30,074 nt of DNA. It comes from a virus. The first letter of the stretch is position 1. Every line of letters starts with the position of its first letter. The notes under the pieces were generated by a model. It did no database searches. It was not told the origin of the DNA and saw nothing but the letters and a program-made list of their open reading frames with translations. The translations under genes and the position numbers were made by a program. The stretch covers positions 1 to 30,074 of IMG/VR virus record IMGVR_UViG_3300029266_001047, one strand, 5' to 3'. Below are positions 1 to 6,399 of the stretch, piece after piece.

Positions 1-112
1 TACTAGCAGCCATATTCGCATATGCAGATGGGTACTTGTCAAATGTCCTCTTTGCCCATGCAATACCTGATGGACATATTTTATTTCCTTTAGTTCTTCC
101 TTTCTTTGCCAT
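1..112 (-). CDS. Small conserved phage protein, partial (3' end outside window)
   Basis: Starts at the CAT on positions 110-112 and runs off the left edge, giving 37 residues that begin MAKKGRTKGNKICPSG and continue with AWAKRTFDKYPSAYANMAA. I recognise this style of short, lysine-rich protein with a KxxFxxYPSAYAN core from marine phage genomes, where it sits near virion genes; its exact role is not known to me. It starts one base before the stop of the upstream minus-strand gene (stop at 114-116), so the two are almost certainly cotranscribed and translationally coupled. Function beyond 'probably virion-linked' is inference. Confidence 0.7.
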   Translation of the reverse strand, partial: MAKKGRTKGNKICPSGIAWAKRTFDKYPSAYANMAAS

Positions 113-113
113 A

Positions 114-425
114 TTATCTACCACCGGTGTTTCCTGGGTTTCTTCTTCCTTTTCCTTTCTTTCCTCTAGCTCTTATATCACCAGGTGTATTTGTTTTACT
201 AGCTCTATTCTTAGATTCTTTTTCTAATACTATTTTATCACCTTTATGAGAAACATCCTTTCCATCATAATTTCCATATGTGCCTTTTTCATGATTTTCT
301 CTGTTGTTATCAACTCTTCTAGCTATCTGACCCTTACGAGCATTGTATCTTTTTTGATATTCTAGTCTTTTTTTCCGTGCTTCCGGATTATCCCTGTAAT
401 ATCTTGCCGTTCTGCCTAATGCCAT
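114..425 (-). CDS. Small basic phage protein, probably structural
   Basis: A 103-residue, strongly basic protein starting MALGRTARYYRDNPEARKKR and ending in an Arg/Gly/Lys-rich disordered tail (ARGKKGKGRR). The YYRDNPEARKKRLEYQKRYN opening and the later GNYDGKDVSHKGDKIVLE stretch resemble a small family I know from marine tailed phages, often grouped with virion proteins without a defined function. A TATCTTTG -7 box lies about 20 nt upstream of the start, giving a very short leader, and the next gene begins one base after this stop. Basic charge suggests contact with nucleic acid or the capsid interior, which is inference. Confidence 0.75.
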   Translation of the reverse strand: MALGRTARYYRDNPEARKKRLEYQKRYNARKGQIARRVDNNRENHEKGTYGNYDGKDVSHKGDKIVLEKESKNRASKTNTPGDIRARGKKGKGRRNPGNTGGR

Positions 426-443
426 CTATTTTGGTTATATTTA

Positions 444-451
444 CAAAGATA
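444..451 (-). promoter_or_regulatory. Bacteroidota-type -7 box for the leftward gene pair
   Basis: Read on the minus strand the bases are TATCTTTG, a match to the TAnnTTTG -7 consensus of Bacteroidota sigma factors. It lies 19-26 nt upstream of the start at 425, a spacing like that seen at groEL. The nearest upstream TTG is about 24 nt away instead of about 19, so the -33 element is weak. Confidence 0.45.
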
Positions 452-465
452 TAAAATTAAATTTA

Positions 466-933
466 ATGAAATTTCCAAAGAAATCACCTACGTTTTACTC
501 AGGTAAAATGCCTAAAAACGACTATTTAAAGTACTGGAAGGTTGTAAAACAATGGGCAAGAGCAAAATATAACTTAACTACAGCAGATATTGAAATGATG
601 TTGTTTATTTACAGCGAAGGACTCTTTACTAAAGAAGAATTTAATGAATTTAACGAAATAATGTCATGGGATAAGAACAGATTCCATAAAATGGTCAATG
701 ATAAATGGATAATAAAATGGCGAGAACGAAAAGGAAAAGAATCAACACTATATGAGCTTGGATTTAAAGGCAAAAGAGTGTGTAATTCTATCTATAGAAA
801 ACTAAACAAAGAGGAATCCATCTCCGAAGATCGAAAACGGAATCCTATGTTTAAACAAACCACCGAATACAGTAATAAAGTTTACCGTAAAATGATTAAA
901 AAAATGAATCAAGAACGAAAAGATTTATCATAA
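466..933 (+). CDS. Small basic protein, possibly winged-helix DNA-binding
   Basis: Encodes 155 residues, rich in Lys and Arg. Residues about 36-100 read like a winged-helix domain: NLTTADIEMMLFIYSEGLFT (helices), then NRFHKMVNDKWIIKWRERKG, where a recognition-type helix is followed by a KW-I-KWRERKG strand pair, and YELGFKGKRVCNSIYRKL. The C-terminal TTEYSNKVYRKMIKKMN segment is a short amphipathic helix. It is the only plus-strand gene among the leftward genes at this end and its stop overlaps the groES stop (convergent, sharing 928-933), so the two transcripts are antisense at their 3' ends. A transcriptional role is inference; a virion-associated role is also possible. Confidence 0.65.
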   Translation: MKFPKKSPTFYSGKMPKNDYLKYWKVVKQWARAKYNLTTADIEMMLFIYSEGLFTKEEFNEFNEIMSWDKNRFHKMVNDKWIIKWRERKGKESTLYELGFKGKRVCNSIYRKLNKEESISEDRKRNPMFKQTTEYSNKVYRKMIKKMNQERKDLS

Positions 934-1185
934 CACAACAACAACGTCGTTTTCAGTTATAATTGTAACTATGTTGTTATTTAAACTCATAGAGTGCCCT
1001 GCACGCTTATCATAGTAAATTTTATCGCCTTCTTTTACAGTAACAACATCCGTCCCTGGTATAATAACATCCCCTTTCTTATATCTTAACTGATTGCTGT
1101 CATCAGAAGTAAGAAGTATACCTGATTCGGTCTTAATCTTTTCCTTTATCTCTTCTATAACTATATACTTACCTATTGCTTTCAT
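928..1185 (-). CDS. groES: GroES-like co-chaperonin (phage-encoded)
   Basis: Encodes an 85-residue GroES-family protein, somewhat shorter than the usual 95-100. The mobile loop that docks on GroEL is visible at residues 16-30, with the hydrophobic tripeptide in TESGILLTS matching the GGIVLTG of the bacterial protein. The beta-barrel landmarks KKGDVIIPG and VKEGDKIYYDKRAG follow in the usual order. The segment between them, where bacterial GroES carries the roof hairpin of its dome, is nearly absent, which may open the cage lid as in T4 gp31. Its ATG overlaps the groEL TGA as ATGA (1182-1185), so translation is coupled. Residue identity of the loop makes the family assignment firm; that it serves the adjacent GroEL is inferred from linkage. 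Confidence 0.95.
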   Translation of the reverse strand: MKAIGKYIVIEEIKEKIKTESGILLTSDDSNQLRYKKGDVIIPGTDVVTVKEGDKIYYDKRAGHSMSLNNNIVTIITENDVVVVL

Positions 1186-2738
1186 TTACGTTTCATTGTC
1201 ATTATTGCGTTAGTACTTAGTATTGTTGTAGCAACACTTACAGCATTTTTTAATGCATTCTTTGTTACCTTCGCAGGGTCAATTATACCCATCTTGTACA
1301 TATCACCATACTTATCGTTCTTTACATCGTAACCTTTGTTGACATAGTCCGATATATTTCGAACAACAGTCATCGGGTCTTTCCCGGCATTAACTAATAT
1401 CTGTTCAAATGGTGAAAAAAACGATTTTCTAAGAACATCTGACCTTTTTCCAATCATTTTGTCAGCATATCTTAGTAATGCAACTCCTCCACCTGGTAAT
1501 ATCCCCTCTTCCATAGCAGATTTTACCGCACACACAGCATCATCAACTCTATCATATTTCTCTTTTTGCTCAATATCAGAGTTCGCTCCAACATATATCA
1601 CACCTACTTTCCCCATCAAGAGAGATATGCGCTGATCAATAAAATCTCTCTCGTTTTTGTTAGAGTTCATATCTCTTTGCTCCTTTAACTCCTCTATTCT
1701 TTTTACTATATCTTCTGAATCTTGTTTACCTGTTACGATTGTAGACTCAGATTTACCTACAACAATCTTATCGGCACTCCCTAAATTATCCATGGTCAAC
1801 ATTCCTAAGTTGTCTCCTTGTGATTCGCTAAAATATGTTGCTCCTGTCGCTAGAGCAATGTCACCTAGCAACTCATTCGTCTTGTAACCAAACGATGGTG
1901 GTATTATATTACAAAGCTTTAAATTATTCTGAACTACATTCGCAGCCAATGTATTGGTTACGTTGTTTGCGCAGTTCCCAATTATTAGTAAACTCTTCTT
2001 TTGATTTATAATAGGCTTAAGAATACACTCAATCTCTAGAATATTATTAATCTCCATGTCCGTTACCAAAATAAGTACATCATCTAAAATACACTCATCC
2101 TTTCGGTGATTATTAATAAACAACTTAGAAGAATATCCTCTGTCTATCTTAATTCCTTCCGTAATCTCACAATATGTTTTCTCCGTCTTACTATTCTCAA
2201 CAGCAAGCTTACCGTCCTTACCTAAATCCCTGTACGCATTCGCTATCATCTTCCCCAAAAACTTATTGTTGTTCGCAGATATAGTAGCAACACTCTCCAA
2301 AGTTTTACCGGAAACTTTCTTTGATATTTTATCTAAATACTTAATCGCATCTTCACTATCTGTTTTTATATCCTTAATCAAATCATGAACATTAACATTA
2401 GGATTCTCCTCTAAGAAAATCATCCCATTCTTTATAATAGCCTCAGTTAAAACAATCGCAGTAGTCGTTCCATCACCAGCACTTAAAGCAGTCCTGTCAG
2501 CAGCCTCCTTCATTAACCCAACAGCCAAGTTAGCTACAGGATCTTCTAAATCAAAGTTCTTAGCTACAGTAACGCCATCCTTAGTAATAGTCATTCCCTT
2601 AGTGTGGTTGGGTGACTCCATCATAACAGTATGGCCTGATGGCCCTAATGTGCTTTTTACAGCTTTAGACATTGAAGTAATGCCATCTAACAACTTATCT
2701 CTACCCTCTTGATCAAAGTGTAATTCTTTTGGATTCAT
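1182..2738 (-). CDS. groEL: GroEL-like chaperonin (phage-encoded)
   Basis: A 518-residue group I chaperonin, which would use ATP to fold client proteins inside a double-ring cage. ATP-site motifs are intact: TLGPSG at 30-35, KDGVTVAK at 53-60, the DGTTT phosphate motif at 89-93, the VDD that carries the catalytic aspartate at 398-400, and GGGVAL at 416-421. The apical domain is much more divergent; the region equivalent to RGYLSPYF is RGYSSKLF at 200-207, altering the client and GroES contact surface. The protein ends in TMKRK with no Gly-Gly-Met tail, so it is about 30 residues shorter than E. coli GroEL. It precedes groES, the reverse of the usual bacterial order. Likely clients are phage virion proteins (inference). 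Confidence 0.98.
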   Translation of the reverse strand: MNPKELHFDQEGRDKLLDGITSMSKAVKSTLGPSGHTVMMESPNHTKGMTITKDGVTVAKNFDLEDPVANLAVGLMKEAADRTALSAGDGTTTAIVLTEAIIKNGMIFLEENPNVNVHDLIKDIKTDSEDAIKYLDKISKKVSGKTLESVATISANNNKFLGKMIANAYRDLGKDGKLAVENSKTEKTYCEITEGIKIDRGYSSKLFINNHRKDECILDDVLILVTDMEINNILEIECILKPIINQKKSLLIIGNCANNVTNTLAANVVQNNLKLCNIIPPSFGYKTNELLGDIALATGATYFSESQGDNLGMLTMDNLGSADKIVVGKSESTIVTGKQDSEDIVKRIEELKEQRDMNSNKNERDFIDQRISLLMGKVGVIYVGANSDIEQKEKYDRVDDAVCAVKSAMEEGILPGGGVALLRYADKMIGKRSDVLRKSFFSPFEQILVNAGKDPMTVVRNISDYVNKGYDVKNDKYGDMYKMGIIDPAKVTKNALKNAVSVATTILSTNAIMTMKRK

Positions 2739-2758
2739 TTATTTAAATTTAATTTGTA

Positions 2759-2788
2759 CAAATATAAACCTTTTTACAATATGAGCAA
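2759..2788 (-). promoter_or_regulatory. Promoter of the groEL-groES operon
   Basis: On the minus strand a TTG (plus-strand CAA at 2786-2788) is followed after exactly 19 nt by TATATTTG (plus 2759-2766). This matches the Bacteroidota TTG-N19-TAnnTTTG promoter very well. Transcription would start about 7 nt further on, leaving an AT-rich leader of roughly 15 nt with no Shine-Dalgarno before the groEL ATG at 2738. Confidence 0.75.
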
Positions 2789-2923
2789 TGTTAGAAATAA
2801 GGTGTCCTATATATATATAGAGCGTTTATATAATATATAATTTACTTTCCCTATAAAATAGAAAAAAAGTTAACATAGTTAACATAAGTATTAGTAATCA
2901 AGAAGTTAGGTTCTAAAAGCAAT

Positions 2924-2971
2924 CATAAAGTCAGCATAAAGTCAGCATAAATTATTAGAACTCAGCATAAA
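2924..2971. repeat. 11-bp tandem repeat (CATAAAGTCAG)
   Basis: CATAAAGTCAG occurs twice in tandem (2924-2945) and is followed by a partial third copy (CATAAA); a related CTCAGCATAAA lies about 10 nt further on. The block sits between the groEL promoter and the terminator of the 69-aa gene. It could be a protein-binding array, but nothing in the sequence shows what binds. Confidence 0.5.
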
Positions 2972-2977
2972 TAAAAC

Positions 2978-3007
2978 AAAAAAAGAGGCAAACCATAGGC
3001 TCACCTC
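2978..3007 (-). terminator. Rho-independent terminator of the 69-aa gene
   Basis: Read leftward, GAGGTGAGCC, loop TAT and GGTTTGCCTC form a 10-bp stem with G-U pairs (2985-3007), immediately followed by seven U residues (2978-2984). It lies 31 nt past the stop of the 69-aa gene and before the groEL promoter, so groEL-groES is transcriptionally separate. Confidence 0.75.
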
Positions 3008-3037
3008 CAAAAACACAAAATAACTCTGGAAAGAAAG

Positions 3038-3247
3038 TTAACTCTTTAGAAAATTTCTTATTTCTTTTTTACGTTCAGATAATTCTATACCATCTGCGAT
3101 ATCTTGAACTATCGTTCTTTGCTTATTATCTTTTCGCATTCTTGCAAATTTAGAAATACCAGTTTCATAGTAACTACTCCCACCAATCATCTCATGCTTA
3201 TTACGACTTGATAAATGCTCTTGCATTATTGAATTCTTTATAGACAT
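3038..3247 (-). CDS. Hypothetical protein, 69 aa
   Basis: A soluble, basic 69-residue protein (MSIKNSIMQEHLSSRNKHEM...) with no family I recognise. The middle SYYETGISKFARMRKDN and the C-terminal helix ELSERKKEIRNFLKS are charged and probably helical. Support for its being a real gene comes from its context: same strand as groEL, an A-rich leader before the ATG, and a well-formed terminator directly downstream. Confidence 0.6.
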   Translation of the reverse strand: MSIKNSIMQEHLSSRNKHEMIGGSSYYETGISKFARMRKDNKQRTIVQDIADGIELSERKKEIRNFLKS

Positions 3248-3414
3248 AACTTTATATTTAAACAGCTAAGATACAAAAAATAATATATCATATATCTAGA
3301 GTGTTTGGGTAATAATATAATATACACGACGATCTTGCCAGGGGAAGTGATCTTTTTTTTTACTAGGGGGGGTAGATATAATTCTGTTTTTGTTGTAATT
3401 TTTTAGCTTTTTTA

Positions 3415-3466
3415 CTTGCTTGCTTGCTCGCTTGCTTGCTCGCTTCCTCGCTTCCTTCCTTCCTTC
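3415..3466. repeat. Tandem tetranucleotide tract (CTTG/CTCG/CTTC units)
   Basis: Thirteen consecutive 4-bp units of the form CTYS: three CTTG, CTCG, two CTTG, CTCG, CTTC, CTCG and four CTTC. One strand is pure pyrimidine apart from G at unit ends. The tract decays into ATTC-CTTT-CTTG to the right. Such tracts are prone to slippage, so its length may vary between isolates. Confidence 0.8.
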
Positions 3467-3562
3467 ATTCCTTTCTTGGTTAGTTAACAACATGACGAAA
3501 GGAGGTTACCTCTGACCCATTTTTTTAAATACGATAACAAAAGAAATACTTATAGCTACAAG

Positions 3563-3587
3563 GATACGATATCGTGTCTTTTTTTTT
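3563..3587 (+). terminator. Rho-independent terminator on the plus strand
   Basis: GATACG, loop ATAT, CGTGTC form a 6-bp stem (one G-U) immediately followed by nine T residues. No plus-strand coding gene lies upstream within this gap, so the transcript it ends is unknown; it may insulate the promoter at 3733 from readthrough. Confidence 0.6.
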
Positions 3588-3732
3588 AATAGTCAAAATA
3601 CAGAAAACACAGTAAAAGCTATCTCGCTTATTATCAGCACTTTAACATAAAAAAATCAAAACTAAATTTAAAAGATCTAAAGATTATTTGCATTTCTTGT
3701 GCATTTTATTTTTTTTATTGAAATATAAAAAG

Positions 3733-3740
3733 TACATTTG
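3733..3740 (+). promoter_or_regulatory. Bacteroidota-type -7 box (TACATTTG)
   Basis: TACATTTG followed by CAT matches the TAnnTTTG consensus and lies about 42 nt upstream of the start at 3782. No good TTG is found at the ideal 19-nt distance, the nearest being only 12 nt upstream. The same TTTGCAT extension recurs at the box at 12065, suggesting a shared phage promoter class. Confidence 0.5.
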
Positions 3741-3781
3741 CATCGGGTTACAATCTGTATGCCCTTTAAAAACTTTACAAG

Positions 3782-4270
3782 ATGAATACAAAAGCAACAA
3801 GTAACACGAAAAAAGTAGTAGTAAAAAAGACTGCAAATGAGTTAGTTAAGATAGTTTTAACTGATGCACAGAAAGAAGAAAGACGCAAAAAAAGAATCGC
3901 AAATCCTCAAAGTTCGCATTTGGCTAGTAATGTTCGAAAAGCTGAAAAACTAGAGTTTAAATTTAATGCAAAAGCTAATTTAGTAGAGGCTAAAAGACTG
4001 CAAAACAAAGTTGACTTAAAAGACAGTGGTTACGAAAATTTAGCTGACTTATTGACTGCGAACAAAGTAATAAACGCTATTACCAAAAATTCAGAATTAA
4101 TTGATTTGTCTATAAATGCAGTGAGACAAAACAAAGACGGTAGTTTCTCAGTGTATTTCTTTTCTCAATTAGCACAGTCTATAGTTAAATTACTAAAGCA
4201 AGATTTCAGCATAAAGACAGCATTAATGCACAAATTTAACCTTAAAAAAGCAAATGCAAAAAAATCTTAA
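3782..4270 (+). CDS. Hypothetical basic protein, 162 aa
   Basis: A strongly basic 162-residue protein. The N-terminus is Lys/Thr-rich and disordered (TKKVVVKKTANELVK), residues 45-100 are Ala/Lys/Asn-rich and helical, and the C-terminal part has alternating beta and helix character (NKDGSFSVYFFSQLAQSIVKLLKQ). The end is again Lys-rich (KKANAKKS). I do not recognise a family. The charge pattern would suit a nucleic-acid-binding or histone-like protein, which is inference. It has its own promoter box and precedes the structured RNA region. Confidence 0.65.
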   Translation: MNTKATSNTKKVVVKKTANELVKIVLTDAQKEERRKKRIANPQSSHLASNVRKAEKLEFKFNAKANLVEAKRLQNKVDLKDSGYENLADLLTANKVINAITKNSELIDLSINAVRQNKDGSFSVYFFSQLAQSIVKLLKQDFSIKTALMHKFNLKKANAKKS

Positions 4271-4402
4271 TTAGCAGCATTAAACGGGTGTTATTTGTAT
4301 TCAAGTACAAAGTTAAAATTCAATTTTTAGCACTCGCAAAATAGCCCGTAAAGGCTTTAAAATACAAGTTCTTTTCACTTTTCAAAATGCAATTAGTTTT
4401 TT

Positions 4403-4444
4403 TAGGCTTGACCATTAAAACGCTCGACAAAGTAGGCTTGACCA
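4403..4444 (+). repeat. 12-bp direct repeat TAGGCTTGACCA
   Basis: TAGGCTTGACCA occurs at 4403-4414 and again at 4433-4444, exactly 30 bp apart, near the start of the structured region. Confidence 0.7.
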
Positions 4445-4854
4445 CTTAACAGAATTGCAAGTGTAAACATATCGGAATACCTATTGTTGTTAGTTAGCAA
4501 GTAACCAACAAAGACTGAGTACCTACATTTTAATGTAAGCGAGAAAGGTCGGACGTTGTAAAGGTATTGTTCGAGTTTGTAGCAAAAATCAATCCAAATG
4601 GAGAAGAACCATCTTGTTGTGATAGTAGCATTGTCTCTATCACTATAAGTACAAGATACCTGCGTAGCATTGTCTCGCACCAATCCATTAGATAACTGAA
4701 ACGCATCAAAGATTGTGAGATGTAGTCCGAGCAAGGCAAAGCATTATAAACCGTTAAAATTATAGCTCGGGGCAACTACAATCCCTAGGGAAGCCAAACT
4801 CAACACGTAGACGTATATAGCAAATAAATAGCGTGTTAGAGGTAGAAAGAAAAG

Positions 4855-4885
4855 AGACATGGGGTTCGACTCCCTATGTCTTTTC
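4855..4885 (+). terminator. Terminal hairpin with T-loop-like loop, terminator-like
   Basis: AGACATGGGG pairs with CCCTATGTCT over ten base pairs around the loop TTCGACT and is followed by TTTT. It can act as an intrinsic terminator at the end of the structured region, 29 nt before the next gene. The loop and its upper five pairs also match a tRNA/tmRNA T-arm, so it may be part of a tRNA-like domain instead. Confidence 0.5.
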
Positions 4886-4913
4886 TAATCAATAAATAAA
4901 ACAATAGAAAATA

Positions 4914-5117
4914 ATGGGAACAAGAAAGAGAATAATTCGTGTGCGAGTGGGAGAATTCGCCACGACAATTAAGTTAATACAAAAGAGAAATGAAGTGATT
5001 GAAGCGATCAGTAGAATAGAGGGATGCACCTGGACTGAAGCTAAGAAGATTCAGAAGTTCGAACAAGTAGAGAAAAGCATCAAGAAAGAAATGTTATTAA
5101 TAAATAAAAACCATTAA
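4914..5117 (+). CDS. Hypothetical protein, 67 aa
   Basis: First gene of the small-gene cluster. It encodes 67 residues, basic and largely helical (TIKLIQKRNEVIEAISRIEG, then EAKKIQKFEQVEKSIKKE), starting MGTRKRIIRVRVGEFA. No family recognised. The next gene begins one base after its stop, so the two are cotranscribed. Confidence 0.55.
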   Translation: MGTRKRIIRVRVGEFATTIKLIQKRNEVIEAISRIEGCTWTEAKKIQKFEQVEKSIKKEMLLINKNH

Positions 5118-5118
5118 G

Positions 5119-5394
5119 ATGAGTAGAGACAAATTGATTAAAGAATTGTTTACAAAGTGGAACATAGATTTTGTAAGCACGACAGAAGAGTTCAACGGAG
5201 AGACAGGTGGAGTTTGGTTGAGTGGTGAGTACAGCGTAGAGATGAAAGACGGATTAGATATGTTTGACTACTACACAGAGAACTATAGTAAATACACATT
5301 CGGGGTACATAACACTATGTACAAATGGTTAGGAGATAGAGGTTGGTTTGCAGAGTGGAACGATGCAGGAACAATAATGTTACACAAAGATTAA
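5119..5394 (+). CDS. Hypothetical protein, 91 aa
   Basis: A 91-residue acidic protein rich in aromatic residues (WLSGEYSVEMKDG, FDYYTENYSKYTFGVH, WLGDRGWFAEWNDAGT). The pattern is of a compact alpha/beta fold. I do not recognise the family. It is tightly packed behind the 67-aa gene. Confidence 0.65.
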   Translation: MSRDKLIKELFTKWNIDFVSTTEEFNGETGGVWLSGEYSVEMKDGLDMFDYYTENYSKYTFGVHNTMYKWLGDRGWFAEWNDAGTIMLHKD

Positions 5395-5404
5395 TATATA
5401 AATT

Positions 5405-5653
5405 ATGAAGAACACAATTACATCAACGGGTCTACACATTAAACACGTAAGTGTAGACGGAAGCAATACAAAAAGAGTAGAGGTGCTAACACGAAAGGAG
5501 TATCTGAAGAAGTCTATGAGAATGAGTACAAACCCCAGACCTAGTCTATTACGATTAAGTGTTTGGTTCTTAGCATCGGTAGGTATTATGCTAGCTATAG
5601 CCTATATGTTAACGTGGGTAGTATTTTTTATAATTGAATTAAACAAACATTAA
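5405..5653 (+). CDS. Small single-pass membrane protein, 82 aa
   Basis: Residues 1-50 are polar and basic (KRVEVLTRKEYLKKS) and residues about 52-76 form one hydrophobic segment (VWFLASVGIMLAIAYMLTWVVFF). By the positive-inside rule the N-terminal half should be cytoplasmic. Early phage membrane proteins often act on the host envelope or block superinfection; nothing here shows which. Its last codons form part of a 24-bp sequence repeated after the RadC-like gene. Confidence 0.65.
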   Translation: MKNTITSTGLHIKHVSVDGSNTKRVEVLTRKEYLKKSMRMSTNPRPSLLRLSVWFLASVGIMLAIAYMLTWVVFFIIELNKH

Positions 5654-5660
5654 AAATATG
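5637..5660 (+). repeat. 24-bp repeated gene-start leader, copy 1
   Basis: The sequence from AATTAAACAAAC to AAAAATATG, including the ATG of the RadC-like gene, is identical to 6130-6153. Here it also encodes the last residues of the upstream membrane protein. Confidence 0.9.
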
Positions 5661-6131
5661 AAGACAACGACAAAAGAATACAAAACGAATATTCCTAAAT
5701 TTTCTTTAATAAGAGAGAAAACAGATTTCAAAAAAATTAAAATAACAAAATCTTCAGACGCTGCAAATTATGCGTATTGTTTTTACGAAAATGATATCGA
5801 TATTATTGAAAGTTTTTTCGTGTTGATGCTAAACAACGCAAACAATACAATTGGCTATGTTAAAATATCTCAAGGAGGAATCGCAGGTACTATAGTTGAT
5901 GCTTTAGTTATCGCTAAATATGTTGTTCAATCAATGGCAAAATCTGTAATATTAGTACATAATCACCCAAGTGGAAAATTAAAGCCAAGCCTAGCAGATA
6001 AAGAAATTACACAGAAAATAAAAAAGGGGTTACAATTTTTAGATGTTAGAGTATTAGACCATATAATACTAACACCTAAAGAAGATGAGTCTTTAAAATA
6101 TTTTAGTTTTGGAGACGAGGGTATAATTTAA
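5658..6131 (+). CDS. RadC-like JAB/MPN-domain protein
   Basis: A 157-residue protein made almost only of the RadC C-terminal JAB (MPN+) domain. The metal-site pattern is complete: Glu51 in IIESFFVLML, the HNHPSG motif at 101-106, and Ser111/Asp114 in KPSLADKEIT. The helix-hairpin-helix half found in chromosomal RadC is missing. JAB domains coordinate zinc and some act as isopeptidases; RadC-like proteins are frequent in phages and mobile elements but their substrate remains unsettled. It lies between small unknown genes and so gives no hint of a partner. Confidence 0.88.
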   Translation: MKTTTKEYKTNIPKFSLIREKTDFKKIKITKSSDAANYAYCFYENDIDIIESFFVLMLNNANNTIGYVKISQGGIAGTIVDALVIAKYVVQSMAKSVILVHNHPSGKLKPSLADKEITQKIKKGLQFLDVRVLDHIILTPKEDESLKYFSFGDEGII

Positions 6132-6153
6132 TTAAACAAACATTAAAAATATG
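6130..6153 (+). repeat. 24-bp repeated gene-start leader, copy 2
   Basis: Identical to 5637-5660 through the ATG of the next gene, but here it is noncoding apart from the start codon. Confidence 0.9.
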
Positions 6154-6393
6154 TATCAAGAAAAATTAAACAATTTAGAAAAACTAGTAAGAATTTTAGA
6201 ACTTATAAATCAAGTGCAAAGCTACAATTTAAGAAATAGTAAGCACGTAAAAGATGAAGACAGCGACTTGGGTACTTCCTTTAGTCTGACTTTGTATTAT
6301 AAGGAAAGGATAGAAATAAACAAGCTTATAATAGTTCGGTTAAAGAAATATTATAACAACACATTAAACAATTTAACAACCTTTAAAATATAA
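6151..6393 (+). CDS. Hypothetical protein, 80 aa
   Basis: An 80-residue helical protein with heptad-like leucines at the start (LNNLEKLVRILELINQVQ) and near the end (IEINKLIIVRLKKYYNNTL), suggesting a coiled-coil hairpin. Family unknown. Its start is preceded by the second copy of the 24-bp leader. Confidence 0.6.
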   Translation: MYQEKLNNLEKLVRILELINQVQSYNLRNSKHVKDEDSDLGTSFSLTLYYKERIEINKLIIVRLKKYYNNTLNNLTTFKI

Positions 6394-6399
6394 TAAACT

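Larger units (their letters stand above)
3248..3781. other. Gene-free control region with homopolymers, repeats and terminators
   Basis: This 534-bp stretch separates the leftward gene at 3038-3247 from the rightward gene at 3782. It contains a T9 run (3353-3361) closely followed by a G7 run (3366-3372), a 13-unit tetranucleotide repeat, a small GGAGG/CCTC inverted repeat followed by T7 near 3500-3525, a clear plus-strand terminator at 3563-3587 and a TACATTTG promoter box at 3733-3740. An open frame across the tetranucleotide repeat on the minus strand is low in complexity and I do not accept it as a gene. Confidence 0.6.
4271..4913 (+). ncRNA. Candidate structured RNA region (no gene, many hairpins)
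   Basis: No acceptable coding frame covers these 643 bp, yet the plus strand is full of local pairing: TTGTT-GTTA/TAAC-AACAA near 4485-4510, TACAT/ATGTA at 4523-4536, GTGATAG/CTATCAC (4619-4643), TGCG/CGCA (4661-4679), CCGAGC/GCTCGG (4727-4732 with 4765-4770), AACACG/CGTGTT (4802-4807 with 4832-4837), and a 10-bp terminal stem at 4855-4881 with the T-loop-like sequence TTCGACT followed by TTTT. The last 80 nt resemble the end of a tmRNA: a CACGTAGACG pseudoknot-like stem, then a GGTTCGACTCC T-arm. I cannot find the matching 5' acceptor strand, an alanine resume codon with a convincing tag, or CCA. Alternatives are a long leader with attenuator for the downstream small genes or a regulatory RNA. 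That it is structured RNA is moderately supported; the class is not. Confidence 0.45.

Noticed and set aside
3296-3493. Minus-strand 65-codon frame across the tetranucleotide repeat
   Set aside because: Its first half is only the translated repeat (Lys/Arg/Ala/Ser), it lacks a convincing leader and homopolymers interrupt it.
4440-4735. Group I intron core (R- and S-like sequences AAAGACTGAG, GAGAAAGGTC and GATGTAGTCC)
   Set aside because: Short P7- and P8-like pairings can be drawn, but no consistent P3 exists and no interrupted gene flanks the region.
4402-4775. Minus-strand open frames of 81 and 110 codons
   Set aside because: They overlap each other, have unlikely composition and no leader, and run antisense through the hairpin-rich region.
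4853-4885. A complete tRNA gene around the T-arm-like hairpin
   Set aside because: The T-arm is good, but the sequence upstream yields no anticodon stem, D-arm or matching acceptor strand in tRNA geometry.
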